A DNA stretch of 12,854 nt from Bacillota bacterium. Lineage in GTDB: Bacteria > Bacillota > Clostridia > Oscillospirales > Butyricicoccaceae. The DNA lies in NCBI GenBank assembly GCA_030705725.1, contig JAUZPW010000022.1:1-12854 (forward strand), written 5' to 3'. Position numbers and translations under genes: made by a program. This document shows positions 1-6,666 of this stretch, in pieces. Below the pieces are notes generated by a model. It searched no databases. It saw nothing but the letters and a program-made list of their open reading frames with translations, and had not been told where the DNA came from. Numbering within the stretch: the first letter of the stretch is position 1; each line of letters opens with the position of its first letter.

Positions 1-351
1 GGCTATTATTTAGGTTATCGTTCGGCAAGCGGAGGAATCGTTATCGAGGCGGACAGGGAGCCTTCGGAAAACGTGACGGCGGCTGCCGATACGGATGATC
101 TCGACCGCTATTTTGAACCTGAAGGTGAAGAAACCAAAGAAAATGCAAACAGCCGCGTCTTGCTTGACATAAACAAAGCGACAGAGGAGGAGCTTGACGC
201 GCTTCCCGGAATCGGGAAGGCTACGGCCCGCAAAATCATCGAGTACAGGGAGCTTTACGGAAGCTTTTTGGATAAAGAAGAGATCAAAGCGGTGGAAGGG
301 ATAGGAGACGGCACGTATCGCAAAATAAAAGAATTAATTACTGTTTCGTAG
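1..351 (+). CDS. ComEA-like helix-hairpin-helix protein, 5' end cut off
   Basis: The reading frame is open from the first base of the window to TAA at 349-351, so the true start lies upstream. The visible 116 residues begin with a short GYYLGYR stretch that looks like the end of a membrane anchor. An acidic linker of about 45 residues follows, then a tandem helix-hairpin-helix region that starts at LDINKATEEELDALPGIG and has a second hairpin at AVEGIGDG near the C-terminus. This is the DNA-binding fold of the ComEA competence family, which binds incoming double-stranded DNA at the outer face of the membrane. The linker is too short to contain the SLBB domain of classical ComEA, so this may be a single-pass anchored HhH protein of less certain role. 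The response regulator starts 21 bases downstream and may be co-transcribed. The domain is clear; the role in DNA uptake is inferred. Confidence 0.82.
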   Translation, partial: GYYLGYRSASGGIVIEADREPSENVTAAADTDDLDRYFEPEGEETKENANSRVLLDINKATEEELDALPGIGKATARKIIEYRELYGSFLDKEEIKAVEGIGDGTYRKIKELITVS

Positions 352-372
352 CGGCGGAAACGGAGGACGTTA

Positions 373-1059
373 ATGAAGGTATTGGTCGTAGACGACGAGA
401 AGCTTCTGGTTAAAGGGATAAAATTCAATCTGGCAAACGACGGGTACGCTGTCGACGCCGCTTACGACGGCGAGGAAGCGCTGACGCTTGTCAAGGAAAA
501 TACATACGATTTTATTATCCTTGACCTGATGCTGCCTAAAATCGACGGGCTTACGGTCTGCCGGAAAGTCCGCGAGTTTTCAAATGTCCCGATTATTATG
601 CTGACGGCAAAGAGCGAGGATAACGACAAGCTTATCGGCTTTGAATACGGCGCCGACGATTACCTTACGAAACCCTTTAACGTTATGGAGCTTAAAGCCC
701 GCATACGCGCTATTTTAAGGCGAATCGGCACTTTGGCCAAGGGAAGCGCGGATGCGGGAGGCAGCATTTCCTTCGGGCATGTTACAATAAACATGGCGGA
801 GCGCTCGGTCATCTGCGGCGGTAAACCCGTTGAGCTTACCGCAAAGGAGTTTGACCTGCTTGTGCTGCTGTCTAAAAACCCGGGGAGGGTATATGACCGC
901 GAAAACCTGCTTAATCTTGTATGGGGCTATGAATACCCGGGAGACATCAGGACTGTAGACGTGCATGTAAGGCGTCTTCGCGAAAAGATAGAAAAAATGC
1001 CGGAAAAGCCGGAATACATACTTACTAAATGGGGTGTCGGCTATTATTTCAAAAATTGA
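373..1059 (+). CDS. OmpR/PhoB-family DNA-binding response regulator
   Basis: This 228-residue protein has the standard length and two-domain layout of the family. The receiver domain (about 1-118) shows the acidic pair D7/D8, the phospho-acceptor D51 in IILDLMLP, the switch threonine T78 in MLTAKS and the conserved K100 in YLTKPF. The winged-helix DNA-binding domain (about 131-227) includes ELTAKEFDLL, the RTVDVHVRRLR recognition region and the final GVGYYF wing. It should be phosphorylated by the kinase encoded immediately downstream and then bind direct-repeat promoter sites as a dimer. The ATG is preceded by GGAGGA at 362-367 with short spacing, which supports the start. It resembles PhoP, WalR and MtrA regulators, but sequence alone does not fix the regulon or a specific gene name. 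Confidence 0.95.
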   Translation: MKVLVVDDEKLLVKGIKFNLANDGYAVDAAYDGEEALTLVKENTYDFIILDLMLPKIDGLTVCRKVREFSNVPIIMLTAKSEDNDKLIGFEYGADDYLTKPFNVMELKARIRAILRRIGTLAKGSADAGGSISFGHVTINMAERSVICGGKPVELTAKEFDLLVLLSKNPGRVYDRENLLNLVWGYEYPGDIRTVDVHVRRLREKIEKMPEKPEYILTKWGVGYYFKN

Positions 1060-1078
1060 AAAACAGCCGCTGAATTTT

Positions 1079-2491
1079 ATGTACGGCCTGCGTTTTAAGC
1101 TTTCCGCAGTTTTTCTTGGCATGCTTTTTCTGATGCTTGTCATCTTAAACACATACCCTGTCATTATTACTCAGAGCCAGATCGTAAACGCCAAAAAAAA
1201 CGACATGCAGGATAAGGTAAGCCTGCTTTCTGCGACGCTTGCTTCCCTGCCGGAGCTTTCCGCCGATAAAATTTCACCGGTAATCGAGATACTTGACCTA
1301 GACAGCGCCAACGGGCGCTTTATCATAACCGACACGTCCGCCGAGGTGATTTACGACTCCGCGCGCATCTCGTATCTGGGCGCTAAAATCGCAGTACTGC
1401 CGGATATTGTGAAAGCGCTTTCGGGCTACGACGTTTTTCGTTCAAATTATAAAGACGGCGTGTTTTATTCGAGAGCGGCGGCACCGATTATTTCCTCCGA
1501 CGGGCTCAGGGGCGCCATATATTATTACGACAAGGATCTGACCGAGGGAGCGTTTCTGCGCCAGACGCAAAACGACGTAAGGAAAATGTCGCTGGCTACG
1601 GTACTTTTGGGCGCTTTGGGCGTGGCTTCCTTCTCCGTGGTGTTCGGAAAGCGCATAAACGGGCTGCTAAACGGCATCAGGTACATGCGCGAAGGCGAAT
1701 ACTCGCATGTTATCGGGATGAAGGGCAAAGACGAGCTCTCCGAGGTCGCGAAGGAATTCAACGAGCTTTCATCCAGGCTGCAGAAGACCGAGGAGGTCAG
1801 GCGGGAATTTGTCGCGAACGCTTCGCACGAGCTCAGGACGCCGCTGGCGTCGATTAAGCTTCTCGCGGACTCGATAATAGAAGCAAAAAAAATAAACGTC
1901 AAAAAGCTGCGCGAGTTTTTAACGGACATCAGCGACGAAACAGACCGGCTCACAAGAATAACGGAGCATCTTCTGATCCTCACAAGGATCGATTCTTCGG
2001 CTGCGGGCGAATTTAAAAGCGTGGATTTAAAAAGCGTCGTTGAAAAAACGGTGCAGAATCTCGAAATACTCGCAGAGCAATACAATGTAAAAATATATAC
2101 CGAATGCTCCGGCGGCTGCTTTATTTCAGCCGACCCGGACGGGGCTTATCAGATTGTTTCAAACCTTCTGGAAAACGCGATAAAGTATAACCGCGGCGAT
2201 AACAGCCACGTAATAATACGCCTCTACTTAAACGAGGACGACGTGTTTCTGCACGTCATCGACAACGGCGTCGGAATTCCGGAAGAAGACAGGACGCGTA
2301 TATTTGAACGTTTTTACAGGGTGGACAAGGCCCATTCCCGGGAAACCGGCGGCACGGGGCTTGGACTTTCGATCGTTAAGCAATGGGTCGAGAGCTTCGG
2401 TGGATCCATTCAGGTGGAAAGCGTGCTGAACAAGGGCACGACATTCATAATCCGTTTTCCCGGGGTTAAAAAAAGCGGGGCGTCAATATGA
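1079..2491 (+). CDS. Membrane sensor histidine kinase (HAMP-HisKA-HATPase)
   Basis: From ATG 1079 this is a 470-residue kinase. A first membrane segment (about 9-31) and a second (about 171-190) bracket an extracytoplasmic sensor region of about 140 residues. A HAMP-like linker follows, then a HisKA domain with phospho-accepting H250 in the motif NASHELRTPL. The ATPase domain has the N box (LLENAIKYN, N366), G1 DNGVGIP (395-401), an F box (IFERFYR) and G2 GGTGLGL (424-430), so all catalytic boxes are intact. It should autophosphorylate and pass phosphate to the regulator upstream. The start is uncertain. An in-frame GTG at 1034 would add 15 residues and overlap the regulator gene by 26 bases, and neither candidate has a clear ribosome binding site. 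I prefer 1079 because the protein then begins with a short basic segment before the membrane helix. The stop overlaps the next gene by four bases. The sensed signal is unknown. Confidence 0.93.
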   Translation: MYGLRFKLSAVFLGMLFLMLVILNTYPVIITQSQIVNAKKNDMQDKVSLLSATLASLPELSADKISPVIEILDLDSANGRFIITDTSAEVIYDSARISYLGAKIAVLPDIVKALSGYDVFRSNYKDGVFYSRAAAPIISSDGLRGAIYYYDKDLTEGAFLRQTQNDVRKMSLATVLLGALGVASFSVVFGKRINGLLNGIRYMREGEYSHVIGMKGKDELSEVAKEFNELSSRLQKTEEVRREFVANASHELRTPLASIKLLADSIIEAKKINVKKLREFLTDISDETDRLTRITEHLLILTRIDSSAAGEFKSVDLKSVVEKTVQNLEILAEQYNVKIYTECSGGCFISADPDGAYQIVSNLLENAIKYNRGDNSHVIIRLYLNEDDVFLHVIDNGVGIPEEDRTRIFERFYRVDKAHSRETGGTGLGLSIVKQWVESFGGSIQVESVLNKGTTFIIRFPGVKKSGASI

Positions 2492-3405
2492 GACGGGGTA
2501 TATCTATTCTGTTGGCTTTGTGCCTGTTTCTGCCCCTCTACGGCTGCAAATATAAAAAAAAGGCTGCGGAAGCAGGCAAAACGCCGGTTGAGCTTACATA
2601 TATAAGAAAGCAAAGCGAAGACAGCCGGGACGACGTTTTTCTTACGGTCAACAGGCTGATCGACGGAGACAGCCGTGAAATTCTAATTTCAAAGGTGCTG
2701 GGTGAGCTTAACACGGCCCCCGCTCAAACCTGCCAGAGCCCTTTCCAGAACGGAATCAAGGTGTTATCGTCAAGCGTGGAAGGCAATTGCGCAAGCGTGG
2801 ATCTTTCCTCTGAGTTTAATTCTCAGACGGACATAGAGAAAAGCCTGATCGCGGCGTCTTTGGTGCAGTCTCTCTGCTCGATCGAGGGCATTGATTACGT
2901 TAAGATAACGTCGGAACTGGAGCCGCTTGAAGACAGGCTCGACAGGTATTTCTCACAGTTCGATTTTGTGCTGTCGGACGACGTTTTGTCAAACGTGCGC
3001 TATGAGACGACCGTTTATTTCCCGGATATAAAGCAAAACAAGCTTTTAAGCAATATGGTGACTATCAAGGCGACCGAGGACGGAACGCTCGAACAGGCCG
3101 TTATTGCTGAGATTATAGCCGCGATAAGGGGAAAAAAAGGAAACGAGGATTTGATCCCGAAGGGCACGAGGCTTATTTCGACCGAGGTCAAAAACGCGGT
3201 CTGCTACCTTAATTTTTCGGAAGATTTCTTAAAGCTGGACGATAAACACGGAATGCTTGTTTTATTTTCGTTTATTGATTCCGTTTGCAGGCTCCAGTAT
3301 ATAGAATCGGTACAGTTTATGATCGACGGGAAATTGATTTCCGATATCGGCGGGGTAAATACCGACCAGCCGATTAAGCCGGACTACAAGCTGGTGTTAT
3401 ACTGA
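2488..3405 (+). CDS. GerMN-domain lipoprotein (two GerMN-like domains)
   Basis: This 305-residue protein begins with a lipoprotein signal: basic residues, a hydrophobic core and the lipobox LYGC with C20, so it should be lipidated and held on the outer face of the membrane. The mature part has two similar halves, about 34-146 and 174-290. Each has the GerMN pattern: an early beta strand, a helix, a short basic or proline turn (IPKGTRLIS in the second half), a strand containing ASVDLSSEF or CYLNFSEDF, a long helix and a final strand reading YVKI or SVQFMIDG. GerMN domains occur in the spore germination and cortex protein GerM and in LpqB, the lipoprotein encoded next to the MtrAB two-component system. 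The ATGA overlap with the kinase stop implies coupled translation and a shared task, plausibly modulation of the kinase or of envelope functions. That role is inferred; the domain call rests on pattern recognition. Confidence 0.85.
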   Translation: MRRGISILLALCLFLPLYGCKYKKKAAEAGKTPVELTYIRKQSEDSRDDVFLTVNRLIDGDSREILISKVLGELNTAPAQTCQSPFQNGIKVLSSSVEGNCASVDLSSEFNSQTDIEKSLIAASLVQSLCSIEGIDYVKITSELEPLEDRLDRYFSQFDFVLSDDVLSNVRYETTVYFPDIKQNKLLSNMVTIKATEDGTLEQAVIAEIIAAIRGKKGNEDLIPKGTRLISTEVKNAVCYLNFSEDFLKLDDKHGMLVLFSFIDSVCRLQYIESVQFMIDGKLISDIGGVNTDQPIKPDYKLVLY

Positions 3406-3446
3406 CAGGGAATAAAGCTTTTTTCTTTTAAGCTTATTCAATATAA

Positions 3447-3467
3447 GCGCGCTGTGCGCAGCCGCGC
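3447..3467 (+). repeat. Hairpin in the intergenic leader before metY
   Basis: GCGCGCTG (3447-3454) can pair with CAGCCGCGC (3459-3467) around a TGCG loop, with a single-base bulge. No T tract follows, so it is not a terminator by itself. It lies in the 126-base gap between the lipoprotein gene and the sulfhydrylase gene, where I see no open reading frame and no SAM riboswitch, T-box or other leader motif I recognise. It could be a 5' leader structure. Confidence 0.4.
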
Positions 3468-3486
3468 AAAACGCACGATGCCGACT

Positions 3487-3506
3487 CACGGCTTTACCGT
3501 GTTTTT
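3487..3506 (+). terminator. Small terminator-like hairpin in the metY leader
   Basis: A 5-bp stem CACGG/CCGTG (3487-3491 with 3497-3501) closes a 5-base loop and is followed at once by five T residues (3502-3506). It lies 25 bases before the ATG of the sulfhydrylase gene. It could end transcripts arriving from the lipoprotein gene, or act as an attenuator. The alternative stem GCCG/CGGC (3480-3483 with 3489-3492) shares bases with it and could not form at the same time. The stem is short, so support is modest. Confidence 0.4.
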
Positions 3507-3513
3507 GTAAACG

Positions 3514-3519
3514 AAAGGA
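3514..3519 (+). promoter_or_regulatory. Ribosome binding site that fixes the metY start
   Basis: AAAGGA directly abuts an in-frame ATG at 3520 (no spacing) but sits 12 bases before the ATG at 3532. Only the second is compatible with initiation, so the shorter protein starting MEQKKGFD is preferred. Confidence 0.6.
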
Positions 3520-3531
3520 ATGGTAATTATC

Positions 3532-4815
3532 ATGGAACAAAAAAAGGGATTCGACACAATTCTGCTTCACGAAGGATATACTCCGGAGGAGCGTACAAAA
3601 TCACGGGCGGTTCCCCTTTATATGACGACCGCGTATGCGTTTGATTCGGCGGAGCATGCAAGGAGCCTGTTCGCTCTCGAACAGGAAGGAAATATTTATA
3701 CGAGGCTTCAGAACCCGACGTCGGATATTCTCGAAAAACGCATAGCGGCACTTGAGGGCGGAGTCGGCGCGCTTGCAACGTCAAGCGGCCATGCGGCGGA
3801 GCTGATGACGATACTCACGCTCGCGTCCTGCGGCGATGAAATTGTTTCCTCGTCTCAGATTTACGGTGGGTCTGTAAATCTTTTCGGGAAAACTCTTAAG
3901 AAAATGGGTATCAAAACGCATTTTGTCGATCCGGACGACCCGGGCGCTTTTGACCGCGCGACAAACGACAGAACGAAAGCCTACTACGTTGAAACCGTGG
4001 GAAATCCGAACGCCAACGTCGCCGATATAGAGGCAATTTCAAATGTCGCGAAAAAACACGGCGTGCCTCTTATTGCCGACAGCACGATGACGACTCCCTA
4101 CCTTATAAAGCCTATTGAGCTTGGCGCCGACATAGTAATACACTCCACAACGAAATACATCTCCGGTAACGGCACGGTTATGGGCGGCATAGCCGTCGAC
4201 TCGGGCAAATTCAAATGGCTCGGCAACCCGCGTTTCCCGGAGTTCAACGAGCCCGACCCGAGCTACAAGGGCCTTGTTTATGCGGAGGCGCTGCCGGAAA
4301 CGGCGTTCATCGCTAAGATCCGCTCGCATATCGTGCGCGACGTCGGAGCCTGCCAGTCGCCGTTTAACTCATGGATTACGCTTTTAGGAATGGAGACTCT
4401 TTCGCTGCGCATGGAGCGCCACTGCAAAAACGCCGATATTGTGGCGGATTTTCTTGAAAACGATCCGCATATCGAGCGCGTAAACTATCCGAGACTGAAA
4501 TCAAGCCCTTATTATGAGCTTTCAAAAAGAATACTTCCAAAGGGCGCGGGCTCGACGTTTACGTTTGAAATCAAAGGGACAAGGGAAAACGGCGCGAAGC
4601 TTATCGACTCGGTAAAGCTTATCTCGCATGTCACGAACCTCGGCGATTCCCGCTCGCTTATATCCCACCCCGCATCAACGACCCATTCGCAGCTGTCGGA
4701 CGAGCAGCTCAAAGCCGCGGGAATCAGCCCTACGACGATAAGAATTTCCGTCGGCCTCGAAACGGTAGAGGACCTGCTGGAGGATCTTCGCCAGGCTCTA
4801 AAAGCCGCGTTTTAA
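3532..4815 (+). CDS. metY: O-acetylhomoserine sulfhydrylase (homocysteine synthase), PLP enzyme
   Basis: This 427-residue enzyme of the Cys/Met metabolism PLP family joins O-acetyl-L-homoserine and sulfide to give homocysteine and acetate in the cytoplasm, the direct sulfhydrylation route to methionine. Visible signatures are the substrate and cofactor loop YTRLQNPT, the GALATSSGHAA stretch, ADSTMTTPYLIKP, and the PLP Schiff-base lysine K208 in IHSTTKYISGNG. The insertion FPEFNEPDPSYKGLVY and the length of about 430 residues fit MetY better than the shorter cystathionine gamma-synthases and lyases. The C-terminal LISHPASTTHSQL and ISVGLE motifs are present. The gene stands alone, with a hairpin-containing leader and a strong terminator directly downstream. 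An alternative start four codons upstream (3520) lacks room for a ribosome binding site. The exact acyl preference (acetyl or succinyl) cannot be read directly and is taken from the family. Confidence 0.94.
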   Translation: MEQKKGFDTILLHEGYTPEERTKSRAVPLYMTTAYAFDSAEHARSLFALEQEGNIYTRLQNPTSDILEKRIAALEGGVGALATSSGHAAELMTILTLASCGDEIVSSSQIYGGSVNLFGKTLKKMGIKTHFVDPDDPGAFDRATNDRTKAYYVETVGNPNANVADIEAISNVAKKHGVPLIADSTMTTPYLIKPIELGADIVIHSTTKYISGNGTVMGGIAVDSGKFKWLGNPRFPEFNEPDPSYKGLVYAEALPETAFIAKIRSHIVRDVGACQSPFNSWITLLGMETLSLRMERHCKNADIVADFLENDPHIERVNYPRLKSSPYYELSKRILPKGAGSTFTFEIKGTRENGAKLIDSVKLISHVTNLGDSRSLISHPASTTHSQLSDEQLKAAGISPTTIRISVGLETVEDLLEDLRQALKAAF

Positions 4816-4827
4816 GAAGCAAAAGAC

Positions 4828-4860
4828 AAAAATCCCGCCGTAGATGGCGGGATTTTTTTT
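4828..4860 (+). terminator. Strong intrinsic terminator, probably bidirectional
   Basis: A perfect 12-bp inverted repeat, AAAAATCCCGCC (4828-4839) and GGCGGGATTTTT (4846-4857), encloses a 6-base loop. On the + strand it is followed by an unbroken T run to 4860, ending the metY transcript 12 bases after its stop codon. Read from the other strand the stem is also followed by T-rich sequence (TTTTT, then TTTT after a short break). It therefore can also end the converging transcript of the small cysteine protein, whose stop codon begins 9 bases beyond the T run. Confidence 0.93.
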
Positions 4861-4868
4861 GTTTGAGG

Positions 4869-5078
4869 TTATTCGAGGTAGAAGTCGCTGTCCGCGTAGT
4901 TTTCGGCAAGGTTCTGCGGCTTCGGGGGCACGCGCTTAAGCGGATCGTATTTAAACTTGGAACAGCGGTAGTCGACCGCCACCACGCCGTGCCTGCGGCA
5001 CGAGACGTATTCTTCGTCAAGCGGCTTCGCGTGAACGCAGTATGTACAGTACGGATCTATGTTTTTTCTGAGAATCAT
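4869..5078 (-). CDS. Small conserved-type four-cysteine protein of unknown function
   Basis: This 69-residue soluble protein has no membrane segment or signal peptide. Its four cysteines (C11, C14, C27, C39) form a C-x2-C then C-x12-C-x11-C layout, compatible with a small zinc or metal site. The segment around residues 40-52 ends in the basic, proline-rich motif YDPLKRVPPKP. This pattern looks familiar from hypothetical proteins of Clostridia, but I know of no assigned function and give none. The gene lies 44 bases downstream of ylbJ on the same strand and may be co-transcribed with it. A TATAAT-like box on the minus strand at 5120-5115 could also give it its own promoter. The ribosome binding site is weak (AGGG about 11 bases upstream of the ATG). 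The bidirectional terminator right after its stop supports it as a real expressed gene. Confidence 0.75.
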   Translation of the reverse strand: MILRKNIDPYCTYCVHAKPLDEEYVSCRRHGVVAVDYRCSKFKYDPLKRVPPKPQNLAENYADSDFYLE

Positions 5079-5114
5079 ATATATTCACGACCCTATATGT
5101 AATGTAATAAAAAT

Positions 5115-5120
5115 ATTATA
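5115..5120 (-). promoter_or_regulatory. Possible -10 box before the four-cysteine gene
   Basis: On the minus strand the AT-rich gap after ylbJ contains an exact TATAAT, 36 bases upstream of the small gene's ATG. At the usual 17-base spacing the -35 position reads TTTCAA, a poor match to TTGACA. In such AT-rich sequence the box could occur by chance. Confidence 0.25.
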
Positions 5121-5122
5121 TA

Positions 5123-6271
5123 TTAACGGGGCCGTTTTTGAAAGTGCAAATTAAGTAAATTAATTAAGACCCAGAGAGCCAGAAGCGAAACACTAAGAAG
5201 CTTGAGCTTAAATAATCTTCCGGCGGCAAACGTGAGGGATACGGACGCGGGAACCGAAATCGACAGAAGCGTTGAAAGAAAGTATGTATATAAAGCCGCC
5301 AAAAATCCCTGAAGCAGCTTTCCGGCAAAGTAGGGCGTCTTTTTGAGGCCGGTGCCCGCCATGAAGGAAAGCGCCTGAAAATGCACCGATACGCCGGCAA
5401 AACCTAGCATGAACGCAGCCATCGCGAGCTTTGAGGCAAGCGGCGCGCCCGACGCGGACAGGGACATTACTCCCGACGTAAGCTCAAAAAAACCTGTCGA
5501 GAGGCGCAGGCAGTCTGATAAGCTTACGCCGAGCGGCGAAAAGAGGAAAAAAAGCGCTCCCGAAATAAAATTAAGAACATAAGAAACGGAAAGAAGTTCT
5601 ATAAAGACTGAAAAAAATATTACAAAGGCGCTTATATTGAGCACTGCGCCGAAACCGCTTTTTACGGAAGCAATAAAAACCTGGGGAAAGTCCCGGACAT
5701 AAAATTCCGAGCGCGGCTCGGCAATTTTGCGGAAGCTTATTTTCCCGTAAAAAAGCCGGAAAACGGCGCCTACCGTAACGGCAGACAAAGCGTGGGTGAT
5801 GTAAAGCAGAAAGCCGCAGGCGGAGCTCGCGAACACCCCCGCGCCGACTGCGCCCAGAATAAACGCGGGGCCGGAATTGTTGCAGAAGGCGAGCAGGCGC
5901 TCCGTTTCCTCCTTTGTGCAGAGTTTCTTTTCGTACAAAGAAACAGCCGTTTTGACGCCGACGGGATAACCCCCTATGAGACCCAGCGCGAAAGCCGGGG
6001 CGCACGCGCCGCTTACCCCGAACAGGCGGTGCATCGCGCCGTTTAGCGCGGAGCCGACAAATGAGGCGAGGCCGAGCTCGATGAACAGGGATGAAACGGT
6101 CAGAAACGGGAAGAGGGAGGGAACGACTACATCCAAACACATATGAATGCTTGACCTTGCGGCGCTCATTGTTTCTTTTGAATAAAGCGCCAGCCCGGCC
6201 GATAAAAGCAAAACCAGAAAAAATGTAATAAAAAAATACAGAAACCGCCTTTCCCGTTTATCCTCGATCAT
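5123..6271 (-). CDS. ylbJ: Sporulation integral membrane protein YlbJ
   Basis: This 382-residue, very hydrophobic protein has about eight predicted membrane segments, starting with a helix at about 10-30. It carries the Gate/nucleoside-recognition-like signatures of YlbJ: PSLFPFLTVSSLF (51-63), GLIGGYPVGVK (97-107) and the hallmark NNSGPAFILG (131-140). In Bacillus subtilis ylbJ belongs to the sigma-E mother-cell regulon and is needed for heat-resistant spores; its transport substrate is not established. The length is typical. The start is supported by a strong ribosome binding site (GGAGGT on the minus strand, plus-strand 6278-6283) six bases before the ATG. The gene diverges from yqfC, another sporulation gene, across an 86-base gap. 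The small cysteine gene follows it on the same strand. Its presence is strong evidence that the host forms endospores. Confidence 0.92.
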   Translation of the reverse strand: MIEDKRERRFLYFFITFFLVLLLSAGLALYSKETMSAARSSIHMCLDVVVPSLFPFLTVSSLFIELGLASFVGSALNGAMHRLFGVSGACAPAFALGLIGGYPVGVKTAVSLYEKKLCTKEETERLLAFCNNSGPAFILGAVGAGVFASSACGFLLYITHALSAVTVGAVFRLFYGKISFRKIAEPRSEFYVRDFPQVFIASVKSGFGAVLNISAFVIFFSVFIELLSVSYVLNFISGALFFLFSPLGVSLSDCLRLSTGFFELTSGVMSLSASGAPLASKLAMAAFMLGFAGVSVHFQALSFMAGTGLKKTPYFAGKLLQGFLAALYTYFLSTLLSISVPASVSLTFAAGRLFKLKLLSVSLLALWVLINLLNLHFQKRPR

Positions 6272-6357
6272 TCCCTCACCTCCCCCGATATAAGAATATG
6301 AACGCTTTAGTCAATTTTATTAACATTTTTGCATAGAGATTATGAGAGGTGGGATCG
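6272..6357. promoter_or_regulatory. Divergent intergenic region between ylbJ and yqfC
   Basis: This 86-base AT-rich gap must carry the 5' signals of both divergent sporulation genes unless promoters lie inside coding sequence. The two ribosome binding sites lie at its edges (6278-6283 for ylbJ, 6346-6351 for yqfC). I cannot assign promoters confidently. CATATTCT on the minus strand and CATAGAGA on the plus strand resemble sigma-E -10 boxes, but matching -35 elements are unclear and both would start transcription close to the ribosome binding sites. Confidence 0.4.
6346..6351 (+). promoter_or_regulatory. Ribosome binding site that fixes the yqfC start
   Basis: GAGGTG lies 6 bases before ATG 6358. 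The upstream in-frame GTG at 6349 overlaps this site itself and so cannot use it. The protein therefore begins MAKGKKKAGL. Confidence 0.75.
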
Positions 6358-6654
6358 ATGGCGAAAGGCAAAAAGAAAGCGGGCTTAATAACAAGAGGTC
6401 TTGGGAAGGTCGCACGGAGGCTCGACATACCGGTAAGCTCCGTTACTAGAACTGCCCGCATTTCAATAGACGGGAACTGCCACCTTATTCTGGAAGGGCA
6501 TGAGGGAATCTCGGAGTATACCGACGAGCTTATCAGAATAAACTGCAAAAACATGGTCGTTTCCGGTGAGGGGAACGGACTGTCCATGAAGGCTATGAAT
6601 ACTGACGGACTTTCCCTTACGGGCTCGATCACAAAAATTGAATTCAGCGTTTAG
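6358..6654 (+). CDS. yqfC: Sporulation protein YqfC (YabP/YqfC family)
   Basis: This 98-residue soluble protein starts with a basic segment (MAKGKKKAG) and continues with a beta-rich core. It includes the family-like stretches CHLILEGHEGISEYTDELIRINC and MVVSGEGNGLSMKAMNTDGLSLTGSI, in which short strands alternate with glycine turns. YqfC is expressed in the mother cell during sporulation in Bacillus; its biochemical activity is not known. Its identity is strengthened by the yqfD gene starting 12 bases downstream and phoH after that, the conserved Firmicute gene order. It is the first gene of the long plus-strand cluster and diverges from ylbJ. Confidence 0.93.
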   Translation: MAKGKKKAGLITRGLGKVARRLDIPVSSVTRTARISIDGNCHLILEGHEGISEYTDELIRINCKNMVVSGEGNGLSMKAMNTDGLSLTGSITKIEFSV

Positions 6655-6666
6655 GATGGATGCGCG

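Noticed and set aside
1525..2085. 186-codon minus-strand frame opposite the histidine kinase
   Set aside because: Serine-rich composition typical of antisense shadows; no domain and no ribosome binding site considered convincing.
3411..3438. AATAAAGCTT/AAGCTTATT inverted repeat after the lipoprotein gene as a terminator
   Set aside because: The T-rich part is in the loop and no T run follows the stem, so intrinsic termination is not supported. The stem is AT-rich with a bulge.
3406..3531. SAM riboswitch or T-box before metY
   Set aside because: No SAM-I core, T-box sequence or specifier-like structure is visible, and the 126-base gap is short for a full T-box leader.
4863..5102. Plus-strand 79-codon frame opposite the four-cysteine gene
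   Set aside because: It begins inside the region right after the metY terminator and has no clear ribosome binding site. The minus-strand frame has a structured cysteine motif.
5571..6140. 189-codon second frame on the minus strand inside ylbJ
   Set aside because: Arginine- and proline-rich product with no domain, in an alternative frame of a clear membrane protein gene.
6287..6314. Minus-strand TTGACT with TATATC at 16-base spacing, a sigma-A-like promoter for ylbJ
   Set aside because: Transcription would start inside the ylbJ ribosome binding site (6278-6283), which makes it unlikely as the functional promoter.
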